This document shows, piece after piece, positions 46,796 to 56,386 of a DNA stretch of 64,000 bases (its first letter is position 1; each line of letters starts with the position of its first letter). Location: the NCBI GenBank assembly GCA_963763085.1, contig CAVXNB010000001.1, positions 248,001 to 312,000 of the forward strand, given 5' to 3'. Position numbers and translations under genes: made by a program. Origin of the DNA: CAVXNB01 sp963763085 (GTDB taxonomy: Bacteria > Actinomycetota > Acidimicrobiia > Acidimicrobiales > Bog-793). The notes beneath the pieces were generated by a model, which was not told where the DNA came from, searched no databases, and saw only the letters and a list, made by a program, of their open reading frames with translations.

Positions 46796-48109
46796 TTAGG
46801 TGTGGAACACGTACGCCCGGCCGGCATGGTTGGCATAGGACGGAGCACCGATTATGGCGGTCGTGCCCCAGATGGCCAGCGAGGTGCCGAGCTCATCCTC
46901 GGTCACGGTGTCGGATCCCTTTAACTCGGCGACCTGCTTCCAAAGTTTCGCAGTCTTTGTGAACACGTAGGCCAGGCCGGCGTCGTTGTCGGTTTCCGAC
47001 GCGCCCACGACGGCGGTCGTGCCGGAGATGGCGACCGAGCAACCGAACCTGTCGCCGAGGCCGACCGGGGCGGTGCCCTTCAGCTTGGCGACCTGCTTCC
47101 AACCTTTCGCAGTCTTTGTGAACAAGTAGGCCAGACCGGCGCCGCCGACGTATTCCACCGGTGCACCCACTACGGCGGTCGTGCCGGAGATAGCGACCGA
47201 CGAACCGAAATTGTCGAGCTCGGTCTCGCCGGAACCGAGCAGCTCGGCGACCTGCTTCCAACCCTTCGAAGTCTTGGCGAAAACGTACGCCAGGCCACCG
47301 CGGTTTCCGTAGCCCGGCTCCCCCACCATCGCATTCGTGCCGGAGATGGACACCGCGTAACCGAACTCGTCATCGGAGGCGACAGGGGCCGAGCCCTGCA
47401 GCTCGGCGACCTGCTTCCAGCCTTTCGCAGTCTTCGTGAAGACGTACGCCCGGCCGGTTCCGGCGAAGGAGTACTCCGGGTGGAATGGGGCGCCCACGAC
47501 GGCGGTCGTGCCCGAGATAGCGACCGAGAAACCGAAGAGATCGTCGGCGACGGTGTCAGAGCCCTTCAGCTCGGCAACCTGCTTCCAACCTTTCGCAGTC
47601 TTGGTAAACACGTATGCCCGGCCGGCGCTTTTGGCATGGAATGGCGCGCCCACGATGGCGGTCGTGCCCCAGATGGCGACCGAGTAGCCAAAGTCATCTT
47701 TTGTGGCGGTGTCGGAGCCCTTCAGCTCGGCGACCTGCTCCCAGCCGGTGGAGGTCTTGGAGAACACGAACGCCCGGCCGCCGGCTTTGGGGTAGAAGGG
47801 CGCGCCCACGACACCGGTCGTGCCTGAGATCGCGGCCGAGTACCCGAAGCTGTCGGGGCTGACGATGTCGCGACCCTTCAGCTCGGCCAGTTGCTTTCCG
47901 ATTGGGGAGCTGCAGTCCGCGGGGCCGCGGCCACCGCCGAAGTCGTGCTCGCCAGCAGCGGCAAGAAGATCGCTCCTGTCGCGAGGAGTCACGGACAGGC
48001 TGGCGATCCGCTTGCCTCGCGTTGGAGGTGCCGTGCGCGTCGGCTGATCAATTGCACCACCGATGCTCTCGTGCGCACGCGAGCCCGACACAAGTGGCAC
48101 TTTGAGCAT
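46796..48109 (-). CDS. secreted FG-GAP repeat protein (probable paired frameshifts in signal region)
   Basis: The mature part holds seven repeats of about 48-54 residues, each with VAELKGSDT, FGYSVAISGTTAVVGAPF and AYVFTKTAKGWKQ. These are FG-GAP/beta-propeller blades like those in integrin-type extracellular proteins. Seven blades would close one propeller. Near the N-terminus, residues about 55-92 in this frame look unnatural, but the frame one base on gives a good signal peptide (LLATGAIFLPLLASTTSAVAAAP). Two opposite one-base frame changes near 47993 and 47900 would restore the native start. ATG 48109 is the preferred start. The function is likely surface adhesion or scaffolding. Confidence 0.75.
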   Translation of the reverse strand: MLKVPLVSGSRAHESIGGAIDQPTRTAPPTRGKRIASLSVTPRDRSDLLAAAGEHDFGGGRGPADCSSPIGKQLAELKGRDIVSPDSFGYSAAISGTTGVVGAPFYPKAGGRAFVFSKTSTGWEQVAELKGSDTATKDDFGYSVAIWGTTAIVGAPFHAKSAGRAYVFTKTAKGWKQVAELKGSDTVADDLFGFSVAISGTTAVVGAPFHPEYSFAGTGRAYVFTKTAKGWKQVAELQGSAPVASDDEFGYAVSISGTNAMVGEPGYGNRGGLAYVFAKTSKGWKQVAELLGSGETELDNFGSSVAISGTTAVVGAPVEYVGGAGLAYLFTKTAKGWKQVAKLKGTAPVGLGDRFGCSVAISGTTAVVGASETDNDAGLAYVFTKTAKLWKQVAELKGSDTVTEDELGTSLAIWGTTAIIGAPSYANHAGRAYVFHT

Positions 48110-48197
48110 CACTTCATCCCCCCGACCAGCCAGGGACAAGCTTGGGCCCCTCGCGGACACAACCGTACAGCCCTTTGGATTGTGGAGCAGCAATCCC

Positions 48198-49337
48198 CTA
48201 CTCGGCCGGCGGAGGCCGCTGGTTCCGCAGCCGATTGTGGAACCCGCACAGCAAACGGCCGTTGTCCTGGGTCGTGAGCCCGCCGTCGTTGTAGGGGACG
48301 ATGTGGTCGACCTGACAGGTGCCAGAGCCGTCGCAGTAGAGATGGGTGCACTCCCGGTCGGAGAGCTCGATCGCTCGTCGCGTGGCGCCGGTGAACAGCC
48401 TGGCCGTGGCGCTCACCTCGACCCGGCGCTCCGGGCCGAACACGGCCCGCTCGATGTAGGCCTCGTCCATCCAGCCCAGCAACGATCCGGGCGTGACCAC
48501 GAGACCGTTGGCGAGCTCGCAGATGCGCCCGTGCAGGGTCTCGTAGTCGACAAAGACGCTGAACAGCGGAGCAGGCCGGCGCCCGTCGGCCGGGGCGGTG
48601 CGGCTCCTCTTCGCCATCTCGACGAGCGCATCGGCCCGGCGCTGGCAAGCCGTGCGGGCGAGCTCGCCGGCGGTGGGGTCGCGTCCGAGGTAGTGGCGGG
48701 CCTCGGCCCAGTCGGCCTCGAACAGGACGCGTTCGAGGCGCTCGAGCTCGCCGGCGACGATGGCGCCCGAGATCTCGTCCAGGGTGATCTTGCCGAGCCA
48801 CGTGCCACCGAAGCTGGAGGCGAGGTAGACGTCGCGCCGCGCCCGGCGCTCCTCGGCGCTCTCCTCGACCCCGTTCGGGTCCGCGAGCTGTTCCCAGTAG
48901 GCAAGTGCCCGGAGGAACGACTCGTGGCGCAGCGTCGCCGCCTGGCCGGCGAGGAACTCCTCGTCGTGTTCCAGGGCGGACTCGGTGGCGCCGCGGTGCA
49001 GGCCGACGATGGCGTCGATCTGGGCGACCCCGACGTCCCCGTCGCGAAAGGCCCGCGAACACGCCGGCAGGTGACGCAGCGTACGCCCCCGGCGCACCTG
49101 GCGGCGCGCCTCGCCTCTCGGAAGGTGGCAACGCGAGGCGATCCAGGCGGCCGCGTTGCGGGCGCCGTCGGGTGCCCAGGCTCCCGAGGCATCGAAGGCG
49201 GCCACGGCCCCGGTCACGACAGCGCCGAGGCGGGTGAGCTGGCGCTGCAGGGTCTCGATCGACTCGGCGTCGGCGAAACAAGCCGCGTCCGTTCCGGCCA
49301 GGCGATCGATCACCTCGGTCAGAACGTCAAGTTCCAT
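48198..49337 (-). CDS. DUF222/HNH endonuclease-like protein
   Basis: The 379-residue protein has an N-terminal DUF222 helical domain (GAVVTGAVAAFDASGAW...NAAAWIASRCHLPRGEARRQV) and a C-terminal HNH nuclease domain with CTHLYCDGSGTCQVDHIVPYNDGGLT and LLCGFHNRLRN, containing the zinc cysteines, HIV His-Asp pair and final N-x-H-type His. It belongs to the 13E12-like proteins common and often multi-copy in actinobacteria; their function is unknown and some are thought to be mobile-element derived. ATG 49337 is preferred, since an upstream extension overlaps the divergent gene. No flanking repeats were seen. Confidence 0.88.
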   Translation of the reverse strand: MELDVLTEVIDRLAGTDAACFADAESIETLQRQLTRLGAVVTGAVAAFDASGAWAPDGARNAAAWIASRCHLPRGEARRQVRRGRTLRHLPACSRAFRDGDVGVAQIDAIVGLHRGATESALEHDEEFLAGQAATLRHESFLRALAYWEQLADPNGVEESAEERRARRDVYLASSFGGTWLGKITLDEISGAIVAGELERLERVLFEADWAEARHYLGRDPTAGELARTACQRRADALVEMAKRSRTAPADGRRPAPLFSVFVDYETLHGRICELANGLVVTPGSLLGWMDEAYIERAVFGPERRVEVSATARLFTGATRRAIELSDRECTHLYCDGSGTCQVDHIVPYNDGGLTTQDNGRLLCGFHNRLRNQRPPPAE

Positions 49338-49515
49338 AAGGCAATTGAAGCATTCGGGTGTAACGCTCGGGGCCGGGATTGGCAGGCCCGAATTGCCGAG
49401 CAACAGGCGAGCGAGCCGTCCCCGAGCAGGACCACTCCGCGCTCGGTCGCCCATCGCCCCGGTGTGCGCCGTAGAGTCGGCACATGTTGTTCTGGCAGCT
49501 ATCGATGGGAAGACC

Positions 49516-50955
49516 TTGAGAGACGAATCTCGTAAGTGGCTCGCTCTGGGCTTTCTCTGCGTCGCCCAGTTCATGGTGATCCTGGACGTGTCAATCGTGA
49601 ACGTCGCTTTGCCATCGATCCAGCGGGGATTGCACTTTTCAGAACAGAACCTGTTGTGGGTGCTGAACGCTTATGCGTTGATGTTCGGGGGATTTTTGAT
49701 GTTGGGGGGTCGCGTAGCCGACAAGCTCGGTCGGCGCCGGGTTTTTATGACCGGCGTCACGCTCTTCACGATCGCATCGCTCTTCTGCGGCTTGGCGACG
49801 AGCACGGGCTGGCTCATCTCAGCACGAGCTGTGCAGGGTCTCGGCGCGGCGATTCTCTCGCCGGCGGCACTGTCCATCCTGACGGTGACCTTTGCTGAGG
49901 GGCCGGAACGCAACAAGGCACTGAGCATCTGGGGAGCGATCGCCGGTGCCGGTGGTGCCTTCGGCGTCCTACTGGGCGGCATCCTCACTCAGGAGGTCGG
50001 TTGGCAATGGATCTTCTACGTCAACGTTCCGATCGGCACCCTGGTGGTCCTGGGAAGCACGTTTGCGCTCGAACATTCTCTGGCCCAAGAGGAGCGAAAG
50101 GGATTCGACATGCCCGGCGCCATCACGCTGACCGCCGGACTCGTCTTGATGGTGTTCGGCCTGGTCAAGAGCATCGATTGGGGATGGACGTCTGCGAGGA
50201 CAATTGGTGTCCTCGCAGCGGCTGTCCTGTTAGTGGCGGCCTTTGTCGTGATCGAGCGGCGAACAACATTTCCCCTTGTCCCGCTGTCCATCTTTCGCAA
50301 TCGGAGCCTGTCGGTTTCCAACCTGGTTTCGCTTGCCTTAGGCGCTTCCGTTTTTTCGATGTTCTATTTCTTGTCCCTCTACATGCAGCAGGTGCTTGGT
50401 TACTCAGCACTCAAGACTGGGATCGGCTACCTCGCCATCGCTGGCGCCATCATCGTGGCAGCGGGTGCGGCTCAGGCTCTCGTTGCGAAGGTTGGCGTGC
50501 GGGCGGTCATGACGACCGGAATGCTTCTGGCGGCCGGAGGACTCATCTATTTCGCTCAGATCACGCCACAGGGGAGCTACGTGGGAACACTTCTCCCCGG
50601 CTTCCTGCTCGCCGGAGTCGGGCTCGGCCTTGCTTTCGTGCCCGTAACCATCGGTGCCATGAGCGGAGTGGTCGGACGCGAGTCGGGTGTGGCATCGGGA
50701 CTGATCACTACAACCCAGCAAATTGGCGGAGCTTTAGGCGTGGCAGTGCTCTCGACAATCGCGATCTCTGCCACCACGAGATTCATCGGTTCGCACCCAC
50801 AGGGGCACCAAGTCGCGCTCGCCGGCCTCAACCACGGCTTCTCTATTGCCTTCTGGTTCGGCGCGCTGCTCGCGTTTATCGGTGCAGTTGTGTCCTTCGT
50901 CGCCATGCCGAGGGTTTCCGTGGAACCTGCGACCGCCCACAGTTCCAGCCCCTAA
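49516..50955 (+). CDS. MFS drug/proton antiporter, DHA2 (EmrB/QacA) family
   Basis: This 479-residue transporter has 14 predicted membrane segments. Conserved pieces are FLCVAQFMVILDVSIVNVALPSIQ (helix 1, antiporter motif D1), GGRVADKLGRRRVF (motif A) and RAVQGLGAAILSPAALSI (motif B), with the C-terminal repeat VPVTIGAMSGVVG. DHA2 members export drugs or lipophilic compounds using the proton gradient. TTG 49516 is chosen because homology begins within 10 residues and no ATG or GTG fits. Its base composition looks less GC-rich than the neighbours, which may indicate later acquisition. It is divergent from the HNH gene. Confidence 0.9.
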   Translation: MRDESRKWLALGFLCVAQFMVILDVSIVNVALPSIQRGLHFSEQNLLWVLNAYALMFGGFLMLGGRVADKLGRRRVFMTGVTLFTIASLFCGLATSTGWLISARAVQGLGAAILSPAALSILTVTFAEGPERNKALSIWGAIAGAGGAFGVLLGGILTQEVGWQWIFYVNVPIGTLVVLGSTFALEHSLAQEERKGFDMPGAITLTAGLVLMVFGLVKSIDWGWTSARTIGVLAAAVLLVAAFVVIERRTTFPLVPLSIFRNRSLSVSNLVSLALGASVFSMFYFLSLYMQQVLGYSALKTGIGYLAIAGAIIVAAGAAQALVAKVGVRAVMTTGMLLAAGGLIYFAQITPQGSYVGTLLPGFLLAGVGLGLAFVPVTIGAMSGVVGRESGVASGLITTTQQIGGALGVAVLSTIAISATTRFIGSHPQGHQVALAGLNHGFSIAFWFGALLAFIGAVVSFVAMPRVSVEPATAHSSSP

Positions 50956-51104
50956 AGGAAGGCGATCAAAGGCCCATCCCCCGCTCATGACCTCGTCGAC
51001 AAAGGGACTGCCCGTCAATTTGGCGTGGCACGAGCGTCGAGTCTGCCGATCGCTTGGATCTTCGTTAGCGGCCACGTGTTAGGTTCGGGAGCGAAGGAGA
51101 GTTT

Positions 51105-51785
51105 GTGGCGCTCACGGGGGCTGTCCGAGTCGGTGGCGGTGGATCCTCGCCGACTTCGTCTGATCCAACTCCGATCGCCAAACGCAAGCGGTGGTGGCCG
51201 TTCCTCCTCGCCGGCGCTGCCGCAGGAGCGCTCGTCGTATCGGGCGTGCTGGCTGCCACCTACCAACCTCTCGAATTTGGCGGAGCAGCAGGTGGCGCCT
51301 TCGCGGGTCTCCCGCTCGGTTCGCTGCCTCGATTTGTAAACAACTTCGCGGGTCAGGTCTATTTCATCCCACCGCAGCGTACCGTCTTCACGATCGTAGA
51401 GAGTATTGAGAATTCCGGACCAAAGGCCGTCACAATTGAGGGCGTGTCCCTAGTTCTACCACCTAGCCCGGGCATCTCCCCTTGGCCACTCCGGCCGGCC
51501 GGCCAGGCGCGGTACATGCCCGAGTACAACAACGACTACACGAAGCCCGGTCTGCCTGTCCAGGGTCTCTCACTCGGCCCTGGACAATCGATCAGGGTGG
51601 GGATCCCCGTGAAGATGGCAGGCGACTGCTACGTACCCGGCAGCGGCGTCGACGTCACCGAGTTCTACGTTGAGGAGCGGTTCCTTATGTTCACGCAATG
51701 GGCGGCCCTACCGGTGGGAACGCCGCTTACCATGTACGAGCCGGAACCCAGCCACGGCGGGTCAGGTCTCGTGTGCCCCAAGTAG
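51105..51785 (+). CDS. membrane-anchored protein of unknown function
   Basis: The 226-residue product has a polar N-terminus, a transmembrane helix at about residues 31-50 (PFLLAGAAAGALVVSGVLAA) and a beta-rich extracytoplasmic domain with TVFTIVESIENSGPKAVTIEGVSL, which resembles the immunoglobulin-like 'DUF' domains of actinobacterial cell-surface proteins. GTG 51105 follows GAAGGAGAG. No catalytic motif was recognised. It is close to, but not clearly co-transcribed with, the MFS gene. Confidence 0.6.
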   Translation: MALTGAVRVGGGGSSPTSSDPTPIAKRKRWWPFLLAGAAAGALVVSGVLAATYQPLEFGGAAGGAFAGLPLGSLPRFVNNFAGQVYFIPPQRTVFTIVESIENSGPKAVTIEGVSLVLPPSPGISPWPLRPAGQARYMPEYNNDYTKPGLPVQGLSLGPGQSIRVGIPVKMAGDCYVPGSGVDVTEFYVEERFLMFTQWAALPVGTPLTMYEPEPSHGGSGLVCPK

Positions 51786-51822
51786 GCGGCCCGCGAGCGG
51801 CTCGGCTCCGCTTCGCGCGTGC

Positions 51823-52701
51823 CTACAACTCCCCCAGCCTTGGTACGACCTGCTCAGTCACCTGGGTGACCCAAGCCACGGGATCAGGGCCAATCGAGGA
51901 CAGCTCGACCAGGTCGATGCCCAGCCTGCCGTATTCCTCCATGCGGGCGAGGAAACCGTCGACGTCGTCAAGCGGGTCGGACGAGCTGATGATCGTCTTC
52001 TGGATCTCGCTGGGGTCGCGGCCCTCTTCTTCGCAGTGCCGAGTCAATACCTCGAGCTTGCGAGCAACGAACGCCGGCTCCGGCGCATACAGGTTGCAGG
52101 CGTCGGCATAGCGCGCAACAAGACGGAGGGTCTTGCGCTCCCCGCTACCTCCAACGAGGATTTTGGGAGCCGGCTGCTGGATCGGGCGGGGTGAGCAGAT
52201 CGTCTCCGCGAGCTGATAATGGCGGCCTTCGTACGGTCCGTCGTTGTCGCTCCACATCTGTCGGCATATCTGCAGAGTCTCTTCCAACCGTTCGAATCGT
52301 TCGCTGATCGGCGGGAACGGCACGCCGAGGGCGCGGTGCTCACGCTCGTACCACGCCGCCCCGAGGCCGAGTTGGGCGCGGCCGCCGGACAAGACGTCGA
52401 GGGTCGTCACGATCTTGGCCAGAAGCCCCGGGTGGCGGTAGGTGACCCCCGTGACGAGCAGTCCGAGGGTAACGCTCTGGGTGTGGCCGGCGAGGAAGCC
52501 GAGTGAGGTGTACCCCTCCAGCATCGGGTCCTCGGACCTGGAGAGTTGCTCCATTTGGAAGTAGTGGTCCATCAGGGTGAACGTCGAGCAGCCGCCTTCC
52601 TCCGCCGCGCGGGCCGTGGCGGCCAGCGCCGACGCTAATGAGCCCGGACCGCCCGGAAGCGTGAAGTTCACGAAATGGATTCCGACCTTCACGGAGGTCA
52701 C
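51823..52701 (-). CDS. LLM-class F420-dependent oxidoreductase
   Basis: The 292-residue protein has the TIM-barrel features of the luciferase-like monooxygenase family of F420-using enzymes: VGIHFVNFTLPGG, CSTFTLMDHYFQ, VTLGLLVTGVTYRHPGLLAKIVTTLDVLSGGRAQLGLGAAW and PKILVGGSGERKTLRLVARYADACN. Members reduce or oxidise a wide range of substrates with cofactor F420, common in actinobacteria. The substrate is not deducible. It converges with the membrane protein gene with 37 bp between. Confidence 0.88.
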   Translation of the reverse strand: MTSVKVGIHFVNFTLPGGPGSLASALAATARAAEEGGCSTFTLMDHYFQMEQLSRSEDPMLEGYTSLGFLAGHTQSVTLGLLVTGVTYRHPGLLAKIVTTLDVLSGGRAQLGLGAAWYEREHRALGVPFPPISERFERLEETLQICRQMWSDNDGPYEGRHYQLAETICSPRPIQQPAPKILVGGSGERKTLRLVARYADACNLYAPEPAFVARKLEVLTRHCEEEGRDPSEIQKTIISSSDPLDDVDGFLARMEEYGRLGIDLVELSSIGPDPVAWVTQVTEQVVPRLGEL

Positions 52702-52826
52702 CTTAGGGTGTCAGGGCATGGCTTGTCGCACCCGGCCACAACCTCTGGCGAAGTCCGAGCATATCCGTCGGGTTCGCGCTACCGTCCAACGGCTACGGAG
52801 CGGTGCGAATAGCTCGACCTGGATCG

Positions 52827-54291
52827 CTACGTCCCCGTGCCGCTGACATTGATGATCTCACCGCCGTCGGGTGAGCTGTCAGCAATGTGGAGCGTCGCCG
52901 AACGTGTTCCCGATCGCCTAGCGGAGTGAAACTGATCTGGACGTTGCACGACTGCCCGGCTGGCGAGCTCGACGCCCGCGCTCTACGCACGTGTCGGTGG
53001 CTCGGACTGTGAAGTCGCCGGGGTCGATGCCGATGGTGCTGACTCCACCGAAGTGCAGGGTAACGCTGCTCGTGTTCTTGATCGTCAGGGTCGCTTCGGT
53101 CCCGCACCTTCTCCTGCCGAACCCGAAGTTGTACGAAATGGGGCTCGGCTCGGGTGTGTCGCCGATTGATGGCAAGCGTCGTCGACGAGTACACACCGGA
53201 ACCCAACACTTGCAGTTGTGTTTGGGTGCCAAGCGTGTTGTCGTCGACGACGATATTGGTCGTTCGAACGCCCGAGCCGGACGGATCGAACGGTACGCCG
53301 AACGTGCAGCTCTGCCCGACGCTCACGATCGTGGGACAGTCGGTCACGATCGGAGCAGCACTGGAGTCGAAATCAGCTGCTTCACCGCCGGTGGCGGCGA
53401 TAGCACTCAAGTACAGAGGAACGTCGGTGGTGTTCGAGAGGGTCACGTACTGGTAAGCGCTTGGCGACCCTACTCCCTGGGCAGGGAACCTCAGGACGTT
53501 GTTCTTGATATTGGCGTTTGCAACCGTGGCGCTTGCCCACACCCCGGTTCCCGCCAGCTTGAGCGGCGCATTGGTGCCTGCAGTGCCCCAGCTCGAATCG
53601 AAGATATCGATAACGCCCGTTCGGGCACCCGCACCGGTCGGCTGGAACTGAACGGCCAAGGAGCAGTTCGCGTGGGAGGTGACGTAGCCGCAGTTGTTCC
53701 TGTTGAGGAGGAAGTCGGTCGGGTCACCGACCGGGGCAATCGTAACGGCGGTGATGATCTGGGTGGTGGAGCTGTTGTTGTGCACAGTCACAATGAGGGG
53801 ATCGTCGCCCGACGAAGACGCCTTCGGCTGGGAAGACGAGCGTGGTCGGGCTCCCGGTCGGGGTCGTAAACGAGATCGGAGGCGGAGCAGCACCTTCAGT
53901 CACGACGATGTTGGTCGCGCGTGTGCTCCCGGCCTTGTTCTTCACGTTCATCTCGAAGGTGTACGTAATCGGGTTCTCGCTCTCTGTTCGGCGGGGAGCG
54001 TGACCGTTTGCGTCACCTTGTCGGAGGAGCAGGAAATCGTCTTCGGGAAGCCATGCACCCTTACGGGAAACCTTGATGTAACAGGACGCCGCGTACCTGA
54101 GCTTGGCGTGGAGCGTGACCTTGCCTCCAGAGTTGGGAACGCTCGTCTTTGTGGCATTGAAAGACAGCACGACAGGAAGCGCACTTGCGCCGAAGGAGGC
54201 GATCGGCGTGCCGACAACCGCAAGCGTTGTGGCGAGGACGGGGACGGTAATGGCGACCGCCAGCTTCGACCAAAAGTCTTGAGTTGGACAT
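52827..54291 (-). pseudogene. secreted choice-of-anchor D/Ig-like protein, with about seven frame changes
   Basis: Pieces of one secreted protein are spread over all three frames. Start ATG 54291 gives MSNSRLLV. One base on, a signal peptide follows (KLAVAITVPVLATTLAVVG...ASFGASA), then VVLSFNATKTSVPNSGGKVTLHAKL. Later pieces (DPLIVTVHNNSSTTQIITAV, LKLAGTGVWASATV, LRFPAQGVGSPSAYQYVTLSN, GSGVYSSTTLAIN, GTEATLTIKNTSSVTLHFGG) are Ig-like blades of choice-of-anchor D proteins. The natural stop is at 52827 after INVSGTGT. About seven frame changes, both gains and losses, exceed the single extra base seen in other genes, so this is either a true pseudogene or a badly read region. Confidence 0.75.
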
Positions 54292-54521
54292 GGGACTTCC
54301 TCGCTTCGTCCTATGGCCGGTAACCAGCCGGAGCAATAATCTGCAAATAGTAACCCATCAAACTCGGGGTGCCTGCGCAGAGTGACTCGTCATCGGATCA
54401 ACGGCGCAAATGGGTATCCGGCCATGCCAGGGAAATATGGATCGCCGTAGCTGACGACAGAATCCGAGTGGTCCCGGCCCAATGTCGCGCTTGCGACCCA
54501 CGCCGGCTCTACGCTTGACCC

Positions 54522-56354
54522 GTGGGTACACCCGCGCTCGTGGACGGGCCAGAGGAGGATCCCCCGGCCCTTGCCGCGTTCATTGCGCTGCAGCCGGTCA
54601 TGGACATCCAGGATCGGACGGTATTCGGATACGAGGCACTCCCCCGCGGGCCGATGTCGTCCGACTCGAGCGAGTTCGTGAGGGCCGCGCTCTCCGCCGT
54701 CCAGCACACCAGCCCGGGATTGCTGTTCGTGCCACTCGCGGGGAGCCTGCTAGAAGACGAGACGTTCGAGCCGCTTGCGAGCGCCGAAGCCATTGGCGCA
54801 GCTTCCGCGGAGATCGCGTGGCTCATCTCGGAAGCGACGCTCCTCGAGAGCCCCGAGCTAGTGCGCCGGCGCGTCGAACAGCTCCACGGCTGGGGATTCC
54901 TCGTCGCGATCGGTGACGTCGCTCCGGGCGTCCTCAGTCGGGCACCAGTCGGTCAGCTCATGCCGAGCTTCCTCATCTTGGACCCGACGTTCGCGGAGCA
55001 CGTCTCGACCGGCGGCATGCTCGAGCGGGCCGAGTTGGCCGGCCTGCTCGCCTATTACGCCCGCCTCAACGCTCACGTCATCGCCCGTGGCATCGTCGAC
55101 GACGCCATCGCCGACCGCATGATCGGCCTCGGCGTACGATTCGGGATAGGCCCCCATCTCGGCTCCCCCGCCGTTCTCGACGCGAGCACCGCAGAGCCCG
55201 GGGACGATATCGTCTCTCCGGCCTGGTTCCGCCAGCAGGGCGTGCGCGTGCTCTCCGCGACGGGCCGGGCTCTCGATGCACCCGCGCTGTTCGCCGAGCT
55301 TCCGAGCGCCGGCGACGCGCCGGTCGACGCGCAGAGCTTCGCACGCTCGCTTGGCGAGGCAGCCCGCAAGATGCAGGCCGAGCACGACCAGACCAAGATC
55401 CTCCAGGTCATTGCGCAGCACCTGCCACTCGCCGTTCCCGCCGACCGTTTCGCCATCTTCGAGGCCGACTGGGACCGTTACCGGCTGCGCGCCCGCGTGC
55501 TCGCCGGCGACGATCTGCAAGGACTCAACGACTTGGACATCTCGATGGACCGGGGCATTACCGGCTGGGCCTTTCTGCGGGGCCTTCCCTACAACTGCTC
55601 GGACACCCGCGACCACACCGAGGCGGTGTCGATCCCTGGACAGGACGAGTCGACATCCGAGGAGTCTCTCCTCGTCGTGCCGCTCATCGCCGGCGACCAC
55701 CGGCTCGGAGCGATCGACGTCTGGCGCAACGGGCTGGGGAAGTTCACCGACGAGGACCTCGAGCGTTGCGCACTGTTCGGTTACATCACTGCGGCCGCCT
55801 GGCGCAACGCGCAGCTCTACGCCGAAGTCGAGCTCCGCGCCATGACCGACACGCTCACCGGCCTGCTCAACCATCGATGGTGGGACGAGCTCGCACCCAG
55901 GGAGGCGGCACGCGCCAGCCGAGCAGGCACCCAGATCGGAATCCTGCTGATCGACCTCGACCATTTCAAACGAGTGAACGACCGCTGTGGGCACGTCACA
56001 GGCGACGCTGTGCTGCACAACGTGGGGCGGGCGCTGCAGACCACGCTGCGCAAGGGCGACGCCGCCATCCGGTACGGAGGCGAGGAGTTCCTGCTGCTCC
56101 TCAACGACAGCGACGAGGCCGGGGCGAGGCGCGTCGCCCAAGCCGTACGGGACGTCCTGTCCAAGCTGCCTGCGCCCGGCAATGACGTGCCGCGCGTGAC
56201 GGCCTCGATCGGAGTGGCGTTCTTCCCGCGGCACGGGTCCGAGCTCGACCAGGTCGTGAACATCGCCGACGCCGCTATGTACCAGGCAAAGCACGAAGGC
56301 CGCGACCGAGTCGTCCTCGCCCCCGATCCGCCGATCCGACCCTCACTCGGCTAG
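54522..56354 (+). CDS. degenerate EAL-GAF-GGDEF signalling protein
   Basis: The 610-residue protein has three parts. Residues about 18-260 resemble an EAL (c-di-GMP phosphodiesterase) domain: YEALPR at the start matches the signature, but later catalytic motifs are missing (the DDFG position reads IGDVAPG), so it is probably a non-catalytic sensor. Residues about 290-445 are a GAF domain. Residues about 450-605 are a GGDEF domain with DTLTGLLNHRWW, IDLDHFKRVND and the active-site RYGGEEF, so it should make c-di-GMP from two GTP. The order EAL first, GGDEF last, is the reverse of most fusions. GTG 54522 is the start. Confidence 0.85.
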   Translation: MGTPALVDGPEEDPPALAAFIALQPVMDIQDRTVFGYEALPRGPMSSDSSEFVRAALSAVQHTSPGLLFVPLAGSLLEDETFEPLASAEAIGAASAEIAWLISEATLLESPELVRRRVEQLHGWGFLVAIGDVAPGVLSRAPVGQLMPSFLILDPTFAEHVSTGGMLERAELAGLLAYYARLNAHVIARGIVDDAIADRMIGLGVRFGIGPHLGSPAVLDASTAEPGDDIVSPAWFRQQGVRVLSATGRALDAPALFAELPSAGDAPVDAQSFARSLGEAARKMQAEHDQTKILQVIAQHLPLAVPADRFAIFEADWDRYRLRARVLAGDDLQGLNDLDISMDRGITGWAFLRGLPYNCSDTRDHTEAVSIPGQDESTSEESLLVVPLIAGDHRLGAIDVWRNGLGKFTDEDLERCALFGYITAAAWRNAQLYAEVELRAMTDTLTGLLNHRWWDELAPREAARASRAGTQIGILLIDLDHFKRVNDRCGHVTGDAVLHNVGRALQTTLRKGDAAIRYGGEEFLLLLNDSDEAGARRVAQAVRDVLSKLPAPGNDVPRVTASIGVAFFPRHGSELDQVVNIADAAMYQAKHEGRDRVVLAPDPPIRPSLG

Positions 56355-56386
56355 CAGCCGCCCAACCGCCGGGCAGTCCGACCGCC

